DNA from: Microcoleus sp. LEGE 07076
GTDB lineage: Bacteria > Cyanobacteriota > Cyanobacteriia > Cyanobacteriales > Microcoleaceae
Length of the DNA stretch: 36,960 nt
Assembly: GCF_015207455.1 (NCBI RefSeq)
Contig: NZ_JADEWV010000049.1
Coordinates: forward strand, 1-36,960
Direction: 5' to 3'
Positions within the stretch are counted from its first letter, which is position 1; each line of letters starts with the position of its first letter. The notes under the pieces are model-generated. The model was not told the DNA's origin and ran no database searches. It was given only the letters and a program-made list of their open reading frames with translations. Shown in pieces: positions 17,490 through 26,800 of this stretch. Position numbers and translations under genes: made by a program.

Positions 17490-17525
17490 AGTGCCTGATG
17501 TCAGCAATAACTAACATCAGGCACT
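17490..17525 (-). terminator. 12-bp perfect hairpin downstream of the repeat membrane protein
   Basis: AGTGCCTGATGT (17490-17501) pairs with ACATCAGGCACT (17514-17525) around a 12-nt loop, starting about 43 bases past the stop codon of the minus-strand gene. The following bases are only moderately U-rich, so it is a plausible but imperfect terminator. Confidence 0.5.
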
Positions 17526-17568
17526 ATCTGCAGACGCGCCAGCGCACTGACTCTTTTTTAACTGTTTT

Positions 17569-20500
17569 TTATCGGAGCACAGCTAAAGCACCAGCACCCG
17601 CAGCCGCAAAGGCCGAGGTAAGAGCAGTAAAAAACAGCCACCAAGAAGCAACTTCTGCAGCTTTGCGAGTTTCTTCAGCTTGTTTTTCCGCTTGCAGCTT
17701 AATGCTTTCGAGGCGAAGCTGCGCTTCTTGCTGCAAGCGTTCTGCTCTTTGCAAGACGCTGTTGCGACTTCTTTCAATTTGGTCGATCAAGCGGTTGGCA
17801 TCTGCTTCGGAAATGTCGTCGCGAGAACTCATTAGTGCTACTAGAGTATCGCGGTTGAAATGACCTAGCCGATCGCGCAAAGCATCAAATCCGGCTTGCG
17901 GATCGTCAAACAATTTCCGCACGTCCCGCGTAATCCCTTCATAATTTAGTTCAGGACGATCGAGGGAATTGAGGTAATCCCGAACTTTTCCGAGAATCCC
18001 GTCAATTACCGACTGAATACCCTCCTGAATTTTCTGGATTTGCAGTGCGAATTGGTCGCGCACCGACAAAATTTGATCGACAATTCTAGCAGCTTCTGCT
18101 TCCGAAATATCCGGCCGCTGAGACAGCAGAGAAATCATAGTCGCTCGATCGATGTGCGACAGACGTTCGCCCAAACTGTAAGCACCGACTTTTGGATCGT
18201 GCAGCAGCAGTTGCAAGTCGCGCTTGATGGCTTCAGGATTCAATTCATCCTTGCCCGTATTGCGTAAATAATCCTCTAAAACGCTTTGAAAATCGAGCAC
18301 TTGGCTTTGCACCCGCTTTGCCAAACGGCGCGGCGCTTTCGCTATCGAGCCGAGAGTTTCCTGCACTTGGTCGATAATTTGATTTACCTGTTCCTCGGTC
18401 AAATCTTGTCTCTGAGAAAGCAGTTTTACCAAAGTATCGCGATCGACCTGAGAAAGCCGTCCCCGCAGCGCTAAAGCCCCTTCTTTGGGGTTTTCCATCA
18501 GTTTTGTCAAATCCCGCTGAATCCCTTCAGGATTGAGTTCTGACTTGCCAGTATTGCGGAGGTAATCTGCCAGGGCGGTGGTAGTTTGGTCGTATTGATC
18601 CTTAGCTTTTTCTGCCAACTTTTGCGGCGCTTCCAGGGCGCTGTGCCAATTTTCTTCAGCGCTGTCAAGCAGCTGATTTACTTGGTCTTCGCTGAGGTCT
18701 TTCCGCTGAGAAAGCAATTTCACCAAACTTTCGCGATCGAACCGAGAAGCTCTAGCTCTGAGCGCCCACATTCCCGCTTCCGGGTTGTCAATCAGCGTTT
18801 TAAAATCGCGCTTGATCCCATCGGGATTGAGTTCTTCTTTACCCGTAGACTTCAAGTATTCTTGTACTTTTTGCCACTGATTGTCTAACCGGACTTGCGC
18901 TGCTTCTTGGAGACCTTTAGAATCTGCTAAAACGACATCTCGCGTCCTTTCCAACTCTTTAACAATTTGTTCTACTTCCTGGAAGCCGAAGTTTTCGCGA
19001 CCTCTAATAATTTGCACGAAACTGTCCCGGGTGTAAGGAGAAAGCCGATCGCGCAACTGTTCGTAAGTTGCATCGGAATCCTCTAAGATTTTCTTGAAAT
19101 CGCTCCCGATACCTGCTGCTGTCAGCTCCTCTTTCGGCGTCACCTTCAAATAAGTTTCCACCCGCCACTGCAAATCGCGAACTTTTTCTTGCTCCTCGGC
19201 AAATATAACCGTTTCCAAAACTCGCTGCCTTATTCCTTCTAACTCCTGCGAAATTTCTTTAATTTTGTCTTGGGTAAAAACCCCTCTACTGGCCAGAATT
19301 TCGGCAAAATTAGACTGTTTTAGTTTTTCTATTTCGCGGCGCACAGTTCCCGGATCTGCCGTAGTATCGTAGAGTACGTCTCGAAATTCGCGCTCGATCG
19401 CGATCGGGTTCATCTGCCACGAATAAGTGTTGAGCAAGTAGTTTTCTACGTCAGCGCGAATTGGGCTGTAAGTTTCTGGTTCGCCTTTGACTTGAGCGGT
19501 AATTTTATCGGCTTGCTGGCTAACTTTATCTTTAGCTGTTTTGATCTGACCGACTGCTTTTTCCACATCAAAATCGGAAATATCCGTGCGACCCAAAACT
19601 ACTCCCATTAAAGCATTGACTGCCATTGTCTTAGCTTGGGACATCATGTTCGAGCTCTGGCCGGAATTTTGAGGGCCCAGATTGCTGAGGGCTTGTTCTA
19701 CCCTACTTCCCAATGTATCTGAGACCAAATCTCCCGATTTAGCAGATTTGAGATAGTCTACCAATTGAGCAATGCCGTCTGGTTTGTTCTCTTGTTTTCC
19801 TACTTGTGTCCAAGCATCTTGGAGTTGGTCTACAATTCGGTTTACGTCGCGCTTTGACAAGTCCGATCGCGAGCTTACCAAATCTACAAGAGTTTGGCGA
19901 TCGAGATTCGGCAAATTTTCGCCAGCAATTGATTTAAGTTGCGGATCGTTGAGCAATTTTTCAAACTCGCTCCGCATCCCTTTGATGTCTAATTCCGGCG
20001 GTTTGAGGCTTTGGATATAGTCTTCAACGTTTTCCCGCAAGCTGATCGGGTCGATCGCGCTACCGAGTTCGTGCCCCACTGCTGCTGCTGCTGCTTTCGC
20101 CGTGGCCACTACTTGGTTGCTGGCTGCTTTCGCGCCTAGGGCTGCTGCTGCGGTACCGAAAATAGCTTGAACGCCTGATGTCGCCGTGTTGACTACCGAA
20201 CCGATCAGGGAACCGACAGTGGTAGAGCTCACCCAAACCAGAAGTGAGAAATATGTAGCCCACACAACTAAACCGACGATCGCACCCAAAACCGGACTGC
20301 TAATCAAGCTAAGTTTAACTGCCAGCAAGCAAGCAAAGAATATCGCGACGGTGACGGTGATTAGCGTCCAAGTGCCTACTTTGCTGCCGATGTGGCGCAC
20401 TGGCGAACCGCTGCTATCTGACTGCTGTCCGTCATCGTGGGATTGTCCGATGTAGGAAAGGCCCGCAGCTACCGATAAATTTGTCAGCAACAGTTGGAAA

Positions 20501-20670
20501 GCGCAGGCTAAAACGACTCCAGCGATTAGGGCGATAAAAAATTGGGGCCCGGAATATAGAAGTGCCGCATCTTCTACTCTGGTAGTGGTTGTAGTCTGTT
20601 CTACTGGCACTTGGGCCAGCCAGAACCCGATGTTATACATTTGTGGATTTATTGGCAAATTTTGATACAT
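17569..20670 (-). CDS. Uncharacterised membrane protein with seven to eight helical repeats
   Basis: The 1033-aa protein has membrane segments at about 44-66, 100-122 and 126-148, an Ala-rich stretch (170-200), a long repeat region and a final membrane helix (about 1010-1030). A roughly 72-residue repeat occurs at 215-287, 408-480, 504-576, 602-672, 700-770, 798-868 and 896-966, with a degenerate copy at about 302-385. The consensus is (V/L)-x-x-Y-L-x-(N/S)-x-x-x-x-E-L-(N/D)-x-x-x-(I/M)-x-x-(D/E)-(F/L), then L-x-x-(F/V/L)-(D/N)-R-(D/E/Q)-(T/S)-(L/F)-V-x-L-(L/V/M)-S-x-R-x-D-(L/I)-(S/T)-x-x-x-(V/A)-N-x-(I/L)-(I/L/V)-D-Q. The last part (966-1005) is a charged coiled coil. Anchored at both ends, it resembles a cytoplasmic or periplasmic spacer or scaffold. 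No enzyme motif is visible. GAGG lies about 10 bases before the ATG. Confidence 0.88.
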   Translation of the reverse strand: MYQNLPINPQMYNIGFWLAQVPVEQTTTTTRVEDAALLYSGPQFFIALIAGVVLACAFQLLLTNLSVAAGLSYIGQSHDDGQQSDSSGSPVRHIGSKVGTWTLITVTVAIFFACLLAVKLSLISSPVLGAIVGLVVWATYFSLLVWVSSTTVGSLIGSVVNTATSGVQAIFGTAAAALGAKAASNQVVATAKAAAAAVGHELGSAIDPISLRENVEDYIQSLKPPELDIKGMRSEFEKLLNDPQLKSIAGENLPNLDRQTLVDLVSSRSDLSKRDVNRIVDQLQDAWTQVGKQENKPDGIAQLVDYLKSAKSGDLVSDTLGSRVEQALSNLGPQNSGQSSNMMSQAKTMAVNALMGVVLGRTDISDFDVEKAVGQIKTAKDKVSQQADKITAQVKGEPETYSPIRADVENYLLNTYSWQMNPIAIEREFRDVLYDTTADPGTVRREIEKLKQSNFAEILASRGVFTQDKIKEISQELEGIRQRVLETVIFAEEQEKVRDLQWRVETYLKVTPKEELTAAGIGSDFKKILEDSDATYEQLRDRLSPYTRDSFVQIIRGRENFGFQEVEQIVKELERTRDVVLADSKGLQEAAQVRLDNQWQKVQEYLKSTGKEELNPDGIKRDFKTLIDNPEAGMWALRARASRFDRESLVKLLSQRKDLSEDQVNQLLDSAEENWHSALEAPQKLAEKAKDQYDQTTTALADYLRNTGKSELNPEGIQRDLTKLMENPKEGALALRGRLSQVDRDTLVKLLSQRQDLTEEQVNQIIDQVQETLGSIAKAPRRLAKRVQSQVLDFQSVLEDYLRNTGKDELNPEAIKRDLQLLLHDPKVGAYSLGERLSHIDRATMISLLSQRPDISEAEAARIVDQILSVRDQFALQIQKIQEGIQSVIDGILGKVRDYLNSLDRPELNYEGITRDVRKLFDDPQAGFDALRDRLGHFNRDTLVALMSSRDDISEADANRLIDQIERSRNSVLQRAERLQQEAQLRLESIKLQAEKQAEETRKAAEVASWWLFFTALTSAFAAAGAGALAVLR

Positions 20671-21333
20671 AGTATATACCTCGTTCGAGAGTGTGTGCGC
20701 GCGAGCGTCGGCGCGAGTTGACTAATTTATAGTTTTACATTCCTGCCCCCAATGGCAAGCATCGCCTTATTGACCAGCGATCGCATCCCCCTACAGTCGG
20801 AATTGTAAAAATATGTCTGCGGCTGATTGTCAATTTATCACAATTTGTGCTAGATCAACTTTGTTTGAGTTGTGAACTAGACTTTTTTTAACGAAGCGCA
20901 ATACTTGTAGGGCCCATTTTCACAACAATCTTTCTTTCATTCACATCCAAAATATTTATAATATTTATAAACCCGCCCCCACAGTCCGAAAAAGTTTATA
21001 ACGGGTAATTCAACGGATATAATAATATTAGTTATTCAGCTTCAAGGAATTCGAGAGTATAGTGAGTCGTAGGGTGCAAAGCCATCAAAAATCCCTAAAT
21101 AAATATCGAGAATACGATCGCGAAGCACCTGTGCAATCGCTCGTAGATAGTAAACAAATACAATACTTATTGTGAGTCGTAGGGTGCAAAGCCATCAAAA
21201 ACACCTAAACAAATATCGAGAATACGATCGCAACGCACCTGTGCAATCGCTCGTAGAGCGTAAACAAACGCCACACTTTTTTGGTAAAATGTGTAAACAT
21301 GGCATTAGTTATCAACCTTCAAAGGATGGGATT
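20671..21333. other. Spacer with half-palindrome and 110-bp tandem duplication
   Basis: 20671-21061 is AT-rich, without a gene, and should contain the promoter of the minus-strand repeat protein. It carries a half copy of the AAACCCGCCCC repeat near 20971. 21062-21281 is a tandem duplication. The last 52 bases lead to the FAD oxidoreductase and include AAAGGATGGG, its likely ribosome site. Confidence 0.5.
21062..21281. repeat. 110-bp direct tandem duplication
   Basis: Copy 1 (21062-21171) and copy 2 (21172-21281) both begin GTGAGTCGTAGGGTGCAAAG and differ at a modest number of positions, more so toward their ends. An upstream GTG at 21172 opens a longer frame for the next gene, but those residues are just repeat translation. 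Confidence 0.85.
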
Positions 21334-22707
21334 ATGCCGCGAAAAAGTCATGCAATTATTATGGGCGGCAGTTTAGCCGGACTGTTGGCCGGTAGAGTAT
21401 TAGCAAAACACTTCGATCGCGTAAGTATTGTTGAACGAGATTTTTTTCCCGAAAAAGCTGCGCCTCGCCCTGGTATTCCTCAATCCCGACACCTGCACAT
21501 CCTTTTGACTCGTGGAAAAATCATCCTAGAACAATTGTTTCCCGGCTTAGAAAATGAACTGATAGCTGCTGGTGCTCCGAGGTTAGATCCGAAGTCGATC
21601 GGGTGGTTTAGTCCGGCGGGTTGGGCGACACATTTTACCCCCGAGCTCGATGATTTAATTATGTTCAGTCGGGATTTACTCGATCGCCAAATTCGCCACC
21701 GATTGACAGAAAATACGAACGTGCATTTCCTGGAAGGAGGGACTGTAACAGGGTTGCTGGCGAATAGTCAGGGTACGGCGATTGCTGGGGTGTCGGTGAG
21801 GAAGCGCGATCGCCAAAACCCAGGTAGCATCAATGAAGAGAATTTGAATGCCGATTTAGTAGTCGATGCTAGCGGCAAAGTTTCCCAAACACCTAAATGG
21901 TTGAAAAAACTCGGCTATGAACCGCCACCAGAAACACTGATCAATGCTTTTGTCGGCTATGCGACGCGCATCTATGAATCCAGCGGTAAATTGTCAGAGA
22001 CAGCGCCAGTCTTTGTATCAGGAGATCCGCCATTACGCACCCGTGGCGGTGCAATTTTCCCGATCGAGGGGAATCGGTGGCTAGCAATTATGGCTGGGGG
22101 CGATCGCGATTATCCCCCCGCAGATGACGCAGGTTTTGTAGAATTTGCGCGCAGTCTGCCAACCCCGATGATTTATGATGCAATTAAAGATGCAAAGGCG
22201 ATCGCACCTGTGTATAGTTATCGAGGTACAGAAAACCGTTTGCGCCACTACGAACGCCTATCCCGTTATCCTGAAAACTTAGTAATTGTCGGTCATGCAG
22301 TTTGCGCTTTCAACCCTGTTTACGGCCAAGGAATGACGGTGGCTGGATTGGATGCTCAGATGCTGGATGAATGTCTGCAAAAACAGATCCAGCGCTATCC
22401 AGAACAAGATTTAACCGGCTTTGGGCGACATTTTCAACAAAAACTCGCAAAATTACATACTATTCCTTGGACGTTTGCGATCAGTCAGGATTCGCGCTAT
22501 CGTCTAAGTGAGGGTGCCAAACCAAACCTGGCTGCACAACTGACAATTAATTACATGGATCTGGTGTTAAAAGCATTGACCACAGATGCAAAAGTTTGTC
22601 AAGCTTTTTTGGAAGTTCTGCACATGATTGAACCACCGGCTGTACTTTTTCATCCTAGAATTGCGGTAAAGGCGATCGGGCAATTAGTCACCGGAAAGCA
22701 CAATTAA
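21334..22707 (+). CDS. FAD-dependent oxidoreductase (aromatic hydroxylase / geranylgeranyl-reductase-like fold)
   Basis: I chose the ATG at 21334 (457 aa): it follows AAAGGATGGG at normal spacing, and the protein then begins directly at the Rossmann strand. The longer GTG start at 21172 would add 54 residues encoded by a tandem repeat. The N-terminus has an FAD dinucleotide motif M-G-G-S-L-A-G-L-L-A-G (10-20) with ribose-binding E34, then P-G-I-P-Q-S-R-H-L-H, typical of a bacterial group of putative FAD monooxygenases. The second FAD motif reads G-H-A-V-C-A-F-N-P-V-Y-G-Q-G-M (320-334), where most relatives have G-D-A. Substrate is unknown; hydroxylation, or reduction of an isoprenoid or aromatic compound, fits the fold. 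Its stop lies 16 bases from that of the convergent acyltransferase. Confidence 0.85.
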   Translation: MPRKSHAIIMGGSLAGLLAGRVLAKHFDRVSIVERDFFPEKAAPRPGIPQSRHLHILLTRGKIILEQLFPGLENELIAAGAPRLDPKSIGWFSPAGWATHFTPELDDLIMFSRDLLDRQIRHRLTENTNVHFLEGGTVTGLLANSQGTAIAGVSVRKRDRQNPGSINEENLNADLVVDASGKVSQTPKWLKKLGYEPPPETLINAFVGYATRIYESSGKLSETAPVFVSGDPPLRTRGGAIFPIEGNRWLAIMAGGDRDYPPADDAGFVEFARSLPTPMIYDAIKDAKAIAPVYSYRGTENRLRHYERLSRYPENLVIVGHAVCAFNPVYGQGMTVAGLDAQMLDECLQKQIQRYPEQDLTGFGRHFQQKLAKLHTIPWTFAISQDSRYRLSEGAKPNLAAQLTINYMDLVLKALTTDAKVCQAFLEVLHMIEPPAVLFHPRIAVKAIGQLVTGKHN

Positions 22708-22723
22708 TAAACTTGTGCAATGC

Positions 22724-23569
22724 TCAATTACCAACCAAACAATCTAATTGTAATTGCATTTGAGTTGTAACTAAATCGAAACAAGCATCTACATAATCGC
22801 GATCGCCCGCAGCTTCCGAACCGTACCTCTCAAATACGATCGGTTCGCACACGCGAGTCCGAATTTGCACGGGAAAAGGCAGATTTGGCAAAGGCCCAAT
22901 ACTCAATCCCCAAGGCAATCCCAAATATACCGGAAACACCACCGGATCGATGCCCAACAACCACGGCATCCCCAATTCATGAAATTGCTTAACTTGTTCG
23001 TAAAAATCAGCCAAAACTATTAAAGTATCGTGGGCACCAGTGGAAATAATTGGTACAATTGGCACTGATTCTCGCAATGCTAACTTAATAAATCCCTTGC
23101 GTCCGGCAAAGTAGATTTTATTGCGTAAGTGATGGGGGCGAAAAGTATCTTGTGCGCCGCCCGGATAGACGAGAACCGGGGCATTTTTTCGTAAAGCTGC
23201 GATCGCCATTTTCGGATGCGACTTCAAGGCACCGCACTGCACTGCCATCCTAGCAATATCGCGAGAAACTTGCCAAACCGTCGGGTGCATCAATCCGTAG
23301 GCCAAGCGTTCAGTGCCGTACCTGTGGAACCATTCGTATAGGAACATAAACATATCGGGAGCGGCGATTCCCCCGTTGTGAGAGCCGACAACGAGCATTT
23401 TTCCGCTCGCGGGGACATAGTGCCAGCCGTCGCTTTGTACGCGAAAATAGTAGCGGTACAGCCATTCCCAGATTGGCAGTATCAGTTGGATGAATTCGGG
23501 ATTGCGATCGTCCAAAGATAAACCGTCAAAGGGATATTTAGAGGATTTTTTATTAGTAGTTTTTGTCAC
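22724..23569 (-). CDS. PlsC/DGAT-like lysophospholipid acyltransferase family protein
   Basis: The 281-aa protein carries the acyltransferase blocks. H64-N-G-G-I-A-A-P-D72 is the catalytic His/Asp pair in the longer-spaced form found in DGAT2-like and related bacterial enzymes. V-Y-P-G-G-A-Q-D-T-F-R (134-144) is the substrate-binding block. G-F-I-K-L-A-L-R (159-166) and V-P-I-V-P-I-I-S-T-G-A-H-D-T follow as the last conserved block. Such enzymes transfer a fatty acyl group from acyl-CoA or acyl-ACP to glycerolipid or another alcohol at the membrane. The precise acceptor (lysophospholipid, diacylglycerol or wax/terpenoid alcohol) is not determined. It is convergent with the FAD enzyme, so a shared operon is excluded. 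Confidence 0.88.
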   Translation of the reverse strand: MTKTTNKKSSKYPFDGLSLDDRNPEFIQLILPIWEWLYRYYFRVQSDGWHYVPASGKMLVVGSHNGGIAAPDMFMFLYEWFHRYGTERLAYGLMHPTVWQVSRDIARMAVQCGALKSHPKMAIAALRKNAPVLVYPGGAQDTFRPHHLRNKIYFAGRKGFIKLALRESVPIVPIISTGAHDTLIVLADFYEQVKQFHELGMPWLLGIDPVVFPVYLGLPWGLSIGPLPNLPFPVQIRTRVCEPIVFERYGSEAAGDRDYVDACFDLVTTQMQLQLDCLVGN

Positions 23570-23585
23570 TTTAAAAATATTTTAG

Positions 23586-23684
23586 TTAGTCAGTAGTCAG
23601 TAGTCAGTAGTCAGTAGTCAGTAGTCATTGGTCAGTAGTCAGTAGTCAGTAGTCAGTAGTCATTAGTCATTAGTCATTAGTCAT
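23586..23684. repeat. Heptamer tandem repeat AGTCAGT / AGTCATT
   Basis: About fourteen head-to-tail heptamers (TAGTCAG and TAGTCAT variants) lie immediately upstream of the acyltransferase start. Heptamer arrays near gene ends are common in filamentous cyanobacteria. Length polymorphism is likely. Confidence 0.9.
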
Positions 23685-23755
23685 TTAGTATAAAAGCATT
23701 GAGAATTGGGTCTAAAAACAGAAAAGCAGGGGACATTGAAATTGGCAGCAAACAA

Positions 23756-23842
23756 CTAATAACCAATAACCAATAACAAACAGCCAATAACCAATAACAA
23801 ACAACCAATAACCAATAACAAACAACCAACAACCAATAACTA
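23756..23842. repeat. Tandem repeat AACCAATAACAA reaching a stop codon
   Basis: Units of AACCAATA, ACCAATAACAA and similar run from about 23756 into the stop codon (23840-23842) of the kinase-cyclase gene. The minus-strand translation (Y-W-L-L-V-V-C repeats) is an artefact of the array. Confidence 0.8.
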
Positions 23843-26800
23843 ATCACAATTAAGCACAAAAGTCAATACAGTTTCATCAATTCCCTTGAGTTTCAGCGGC
23901 TTATATTTAACAATCCGACCTTCCTCAACATAATCTGCAACCGCCGCCGAAATCAGCACAGAATTTGGTTCCGCCACCTCTTGCAAACGGGCGGCAATAT
24001 TCACGCTCGGCCCGATCGCAGTATAGTCCGATCGGTCTGGCCCGCCAAACATCCCCACTACCGCAGTACCCTGGTGAATTCCGCAGCGAAACCGCACTGC
24101 CGGCACCCCATTTTCCCCGACAATTCCCTGCTCCAACCATCGCTCGTTAAGCTCGTTGAGAGCTCGCAGCATAAGCCTTGCAGCAGCTATAGCGCGGCGT
24201 ACTTGCTCATTAGGAGTTAGTTCCTCCGGCGCGCCAAACAGAGCCATTACCGCATCTCCAACAAACTTGTCCACCGTACCCCCACTGTCAAAAATAGCCT
24301 TAGTCATTGCCGCCAAATATTCATTCAACAGCTCAGCTACCCGGCGCGAGCGCAGCGTATTTGCCATCTCGGTAAAACCGACAATATCGCTAAACAAAAT
24401 AGTAATCAATCGCGGTTCCGGGCGCAAATCCAGCGCCAAATCTCCAGCCGCTGCGGCCTTCACCATCGAAGGCGGCAAAAATCGGCGCAGCACCGACTCA
24501 GTTAAATAACTGTTCAACTGCTGCACCCGGCGCTCGTTTTGTTTGAGAGCGATTAAATTCCGCACTTCTGCCAACAATTCGCGATCGTTAAAAGGCTTGG
24601 ACAAATAAGCATCTGCACCCCGTTCTACTCCTTCAATTCTAGTATCTTCGTCGGCTTTAGCAGTTAGCAATATTGTCGGAGTTCCCTGTAATTCCTCATC
24701 CTGTCGAATCATCCGAATCAAATCCAAACCGGATATTAAAGGCATCATTAAATCAGTGACAATTAAATCGGGTCGGCGGTTTTTTGCCACTGCAAATCCT
24801 TCTTCTCCGTTGCGAGCTAGCAAAACTGCAAATCCGGAATCTCGCAGAATTCCTGACACATAAAAGCGCAAATCGGGATTGTCGTCAACTACCAAAACCG
24901 TGCCTGCTGCTGTTTCCGAAGTAATCGGTTCTAGAGGTTCAAAGTTATGATTTTCTGCCTCATCTTCGGACAAATCTGCTTCGACATCTGCCAGTTCCAC
25001 CGCTGCTTTGGATGAATGAAACTCTGCGGGTATTTCTAGTACCCGTTCCGCGGGCAAGTGAGTGGAACCGAAGTGCAGCCAAACGGTAAAAGTAGTGCCT
25101 TCGCCGTAAACTGACTCGACGGAAATTTGACCGCGGTGGAGTTCTACTAATTCTTTGACAAGTGCCAAACCCAAACCGCTGCCTTCGTAGGAACGGCTGG
25201 CAGAACCTTCGGCTTGGTGAAAGCGCTCGAATAAATAGGGAATTTGTTCGATGCGAATTCCGATGCCGGTGTCTTTTACTTGGAGCAAGCAGTGAGCGCC
25301 TGCGGGTTCAACTGTCAGGGTGATTGTTCCGCCTTCTGGGGTGAATTTGACGGCATTTGAGAGCAAGTTGTAAATAACTTTGTCAAATCTTTCGATATCC
25401 AAATAAAGTAAAGGACATTCTTGGAGTTGGGTAATTAATTGCAGTCCTTTTTTATCGCAGTAGGCGCGGAAGGACTCTGCGGTAGAGTAACAGAAACTGA
25501 CTAAATCGCAGGGGCGAAAACTTGGCTGCATCCGTCCGGCATCAAGCCGCTGCAAGTCCAGCAGTTGATTTACCAAGCGCAGGAGACGGCGCGAATTACG
25601 CAAAGCGATTACCGCTTGTTCGTAGGGTAAGTCTTCTTTGCGGCCGCAAGCTGATTCCAAAGGGCCGATGGTTAGTGTCAGAGGGGTGCGGAATTCGTGG
25701 GAGATATTTTGGAAAAATTCGGTTTTGAGTCGATCGGCTTCCAGGAGCCTTTCTGCTTGCTGTCTGGTAGTCTGGTAGAGGCGCGACTGCTGCACTGCTA
25801 GAGCGGCTTGAGTTGCCACTATTTGAGCTAGGTCAATATCTGAGAGGTTCCAGCGGCGGGTGGTGTCATTTTGGCGGAGGGAAATGCTGCCGATGATTTT
25901 GCCTTCGGAGAGTAAGGGAACGACTAACAGGGCGCGGGCTGGCGATCGAACTTGCAGTTCTGTAACATTTAAATCGGGACGTTCGTAGAGGTCTTCGATC
26001 GCGATCGGCTCTTTTGATACCATAACTTGTAGCAGCACCGGATTGCCCCGAATCGGCACCAAAGACTGCGGCAAGGAAGGATGGGTAAAAATCCAGCCGC
26101 CAGAGTTCCCAGCACCTTCAGAATCCCTCCCCAGTGCAGCAGAATTGCCAACTACTTCTGAATTGTTAAAACCCTGTTCTACAGCTAGGGTATTCCTAGT
26201 TGTGTCGTAGAGCCCCACGCACTGGACGTATTCATCATCTTCTGTCCACAGAGATAGGGCGCAGCCGTCAACTTGCAAGGCTTGACCGAGTTGTTGAGTA
26301 ATCGCTGCAAAGATATTTTGGGGGTCGAGGCTCGATCGAATTGCCGTAGTAATAGTATTGATTAAGGCTTCGCGCTTGGCTAGCGCTCGCACTTGTTCGT
26401 AAGCCCTGGTTTGAGAAAGCGCTAAAGCCGCTTGGTCTGCTACGGTAATTACCAACTGTACCTCGTGGTCTTGCCATTGGCGCAGTCGATGGAACTGGTG
26501 CAGCGCTAACACTGCCATGAGTTCCATTTTGTAAAACAGCGGTACAATTAAGCTCGATCGAATATTCGCAGCTTGGTAAGCCTGCTGTCGCTGCTGATTG
26601 TCCCAGCTTAAAACTTTCGCATCAGTTTGGGCATCTTGAATCACCTCCACATTCAGAGCTTCCCAAACCAAATCCGGCAGCCAATCCGGCGCAAGTCCAG
26701 AACCATCTCCAAATCCGGCTTCCGGCGAACGGTAAACGAACAATTCATCCTCCACCAGGCCGTCTTGGAAAGGTCGCAGCAGACAGCAACTCACCTCAAA

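Larger units (their letters stand above)
16567..17568. other. 1-kb spacer with foldable elements
   Basis: No supported gene; the short plus-strand frames lack any family resemblance. The spacer contains a nested inverted repeat (16927-17011), a perfect 16-bp hairpin (17032-17067), ATTACC/TAATGG-type short repeats (about 17227-17300) and a 12-bp hairpin beside the next gene's 3' end (17490-17525). The region upstream of the kinase start (16567-16920) should hold its promoter, but I see no clear elements. Confidence 0.5.

Noticed and set aside
21172-21333. N-terminal extension of the FAD enzyme from a GTG
   Set aside because: The residues are encoded by a tandem duplication, and a better start with a ribosome site lies at 21334.
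23586-23684. CRISPR-like regular repeats
   Set aside because: Heptamers head to tail without spacers; no cas genes in the window.
23677-23859. 60-aa frame with W-L-L-V-V-C-Y repeats
   Set aside because: Translation of the AACCAATAACAA tandem array.
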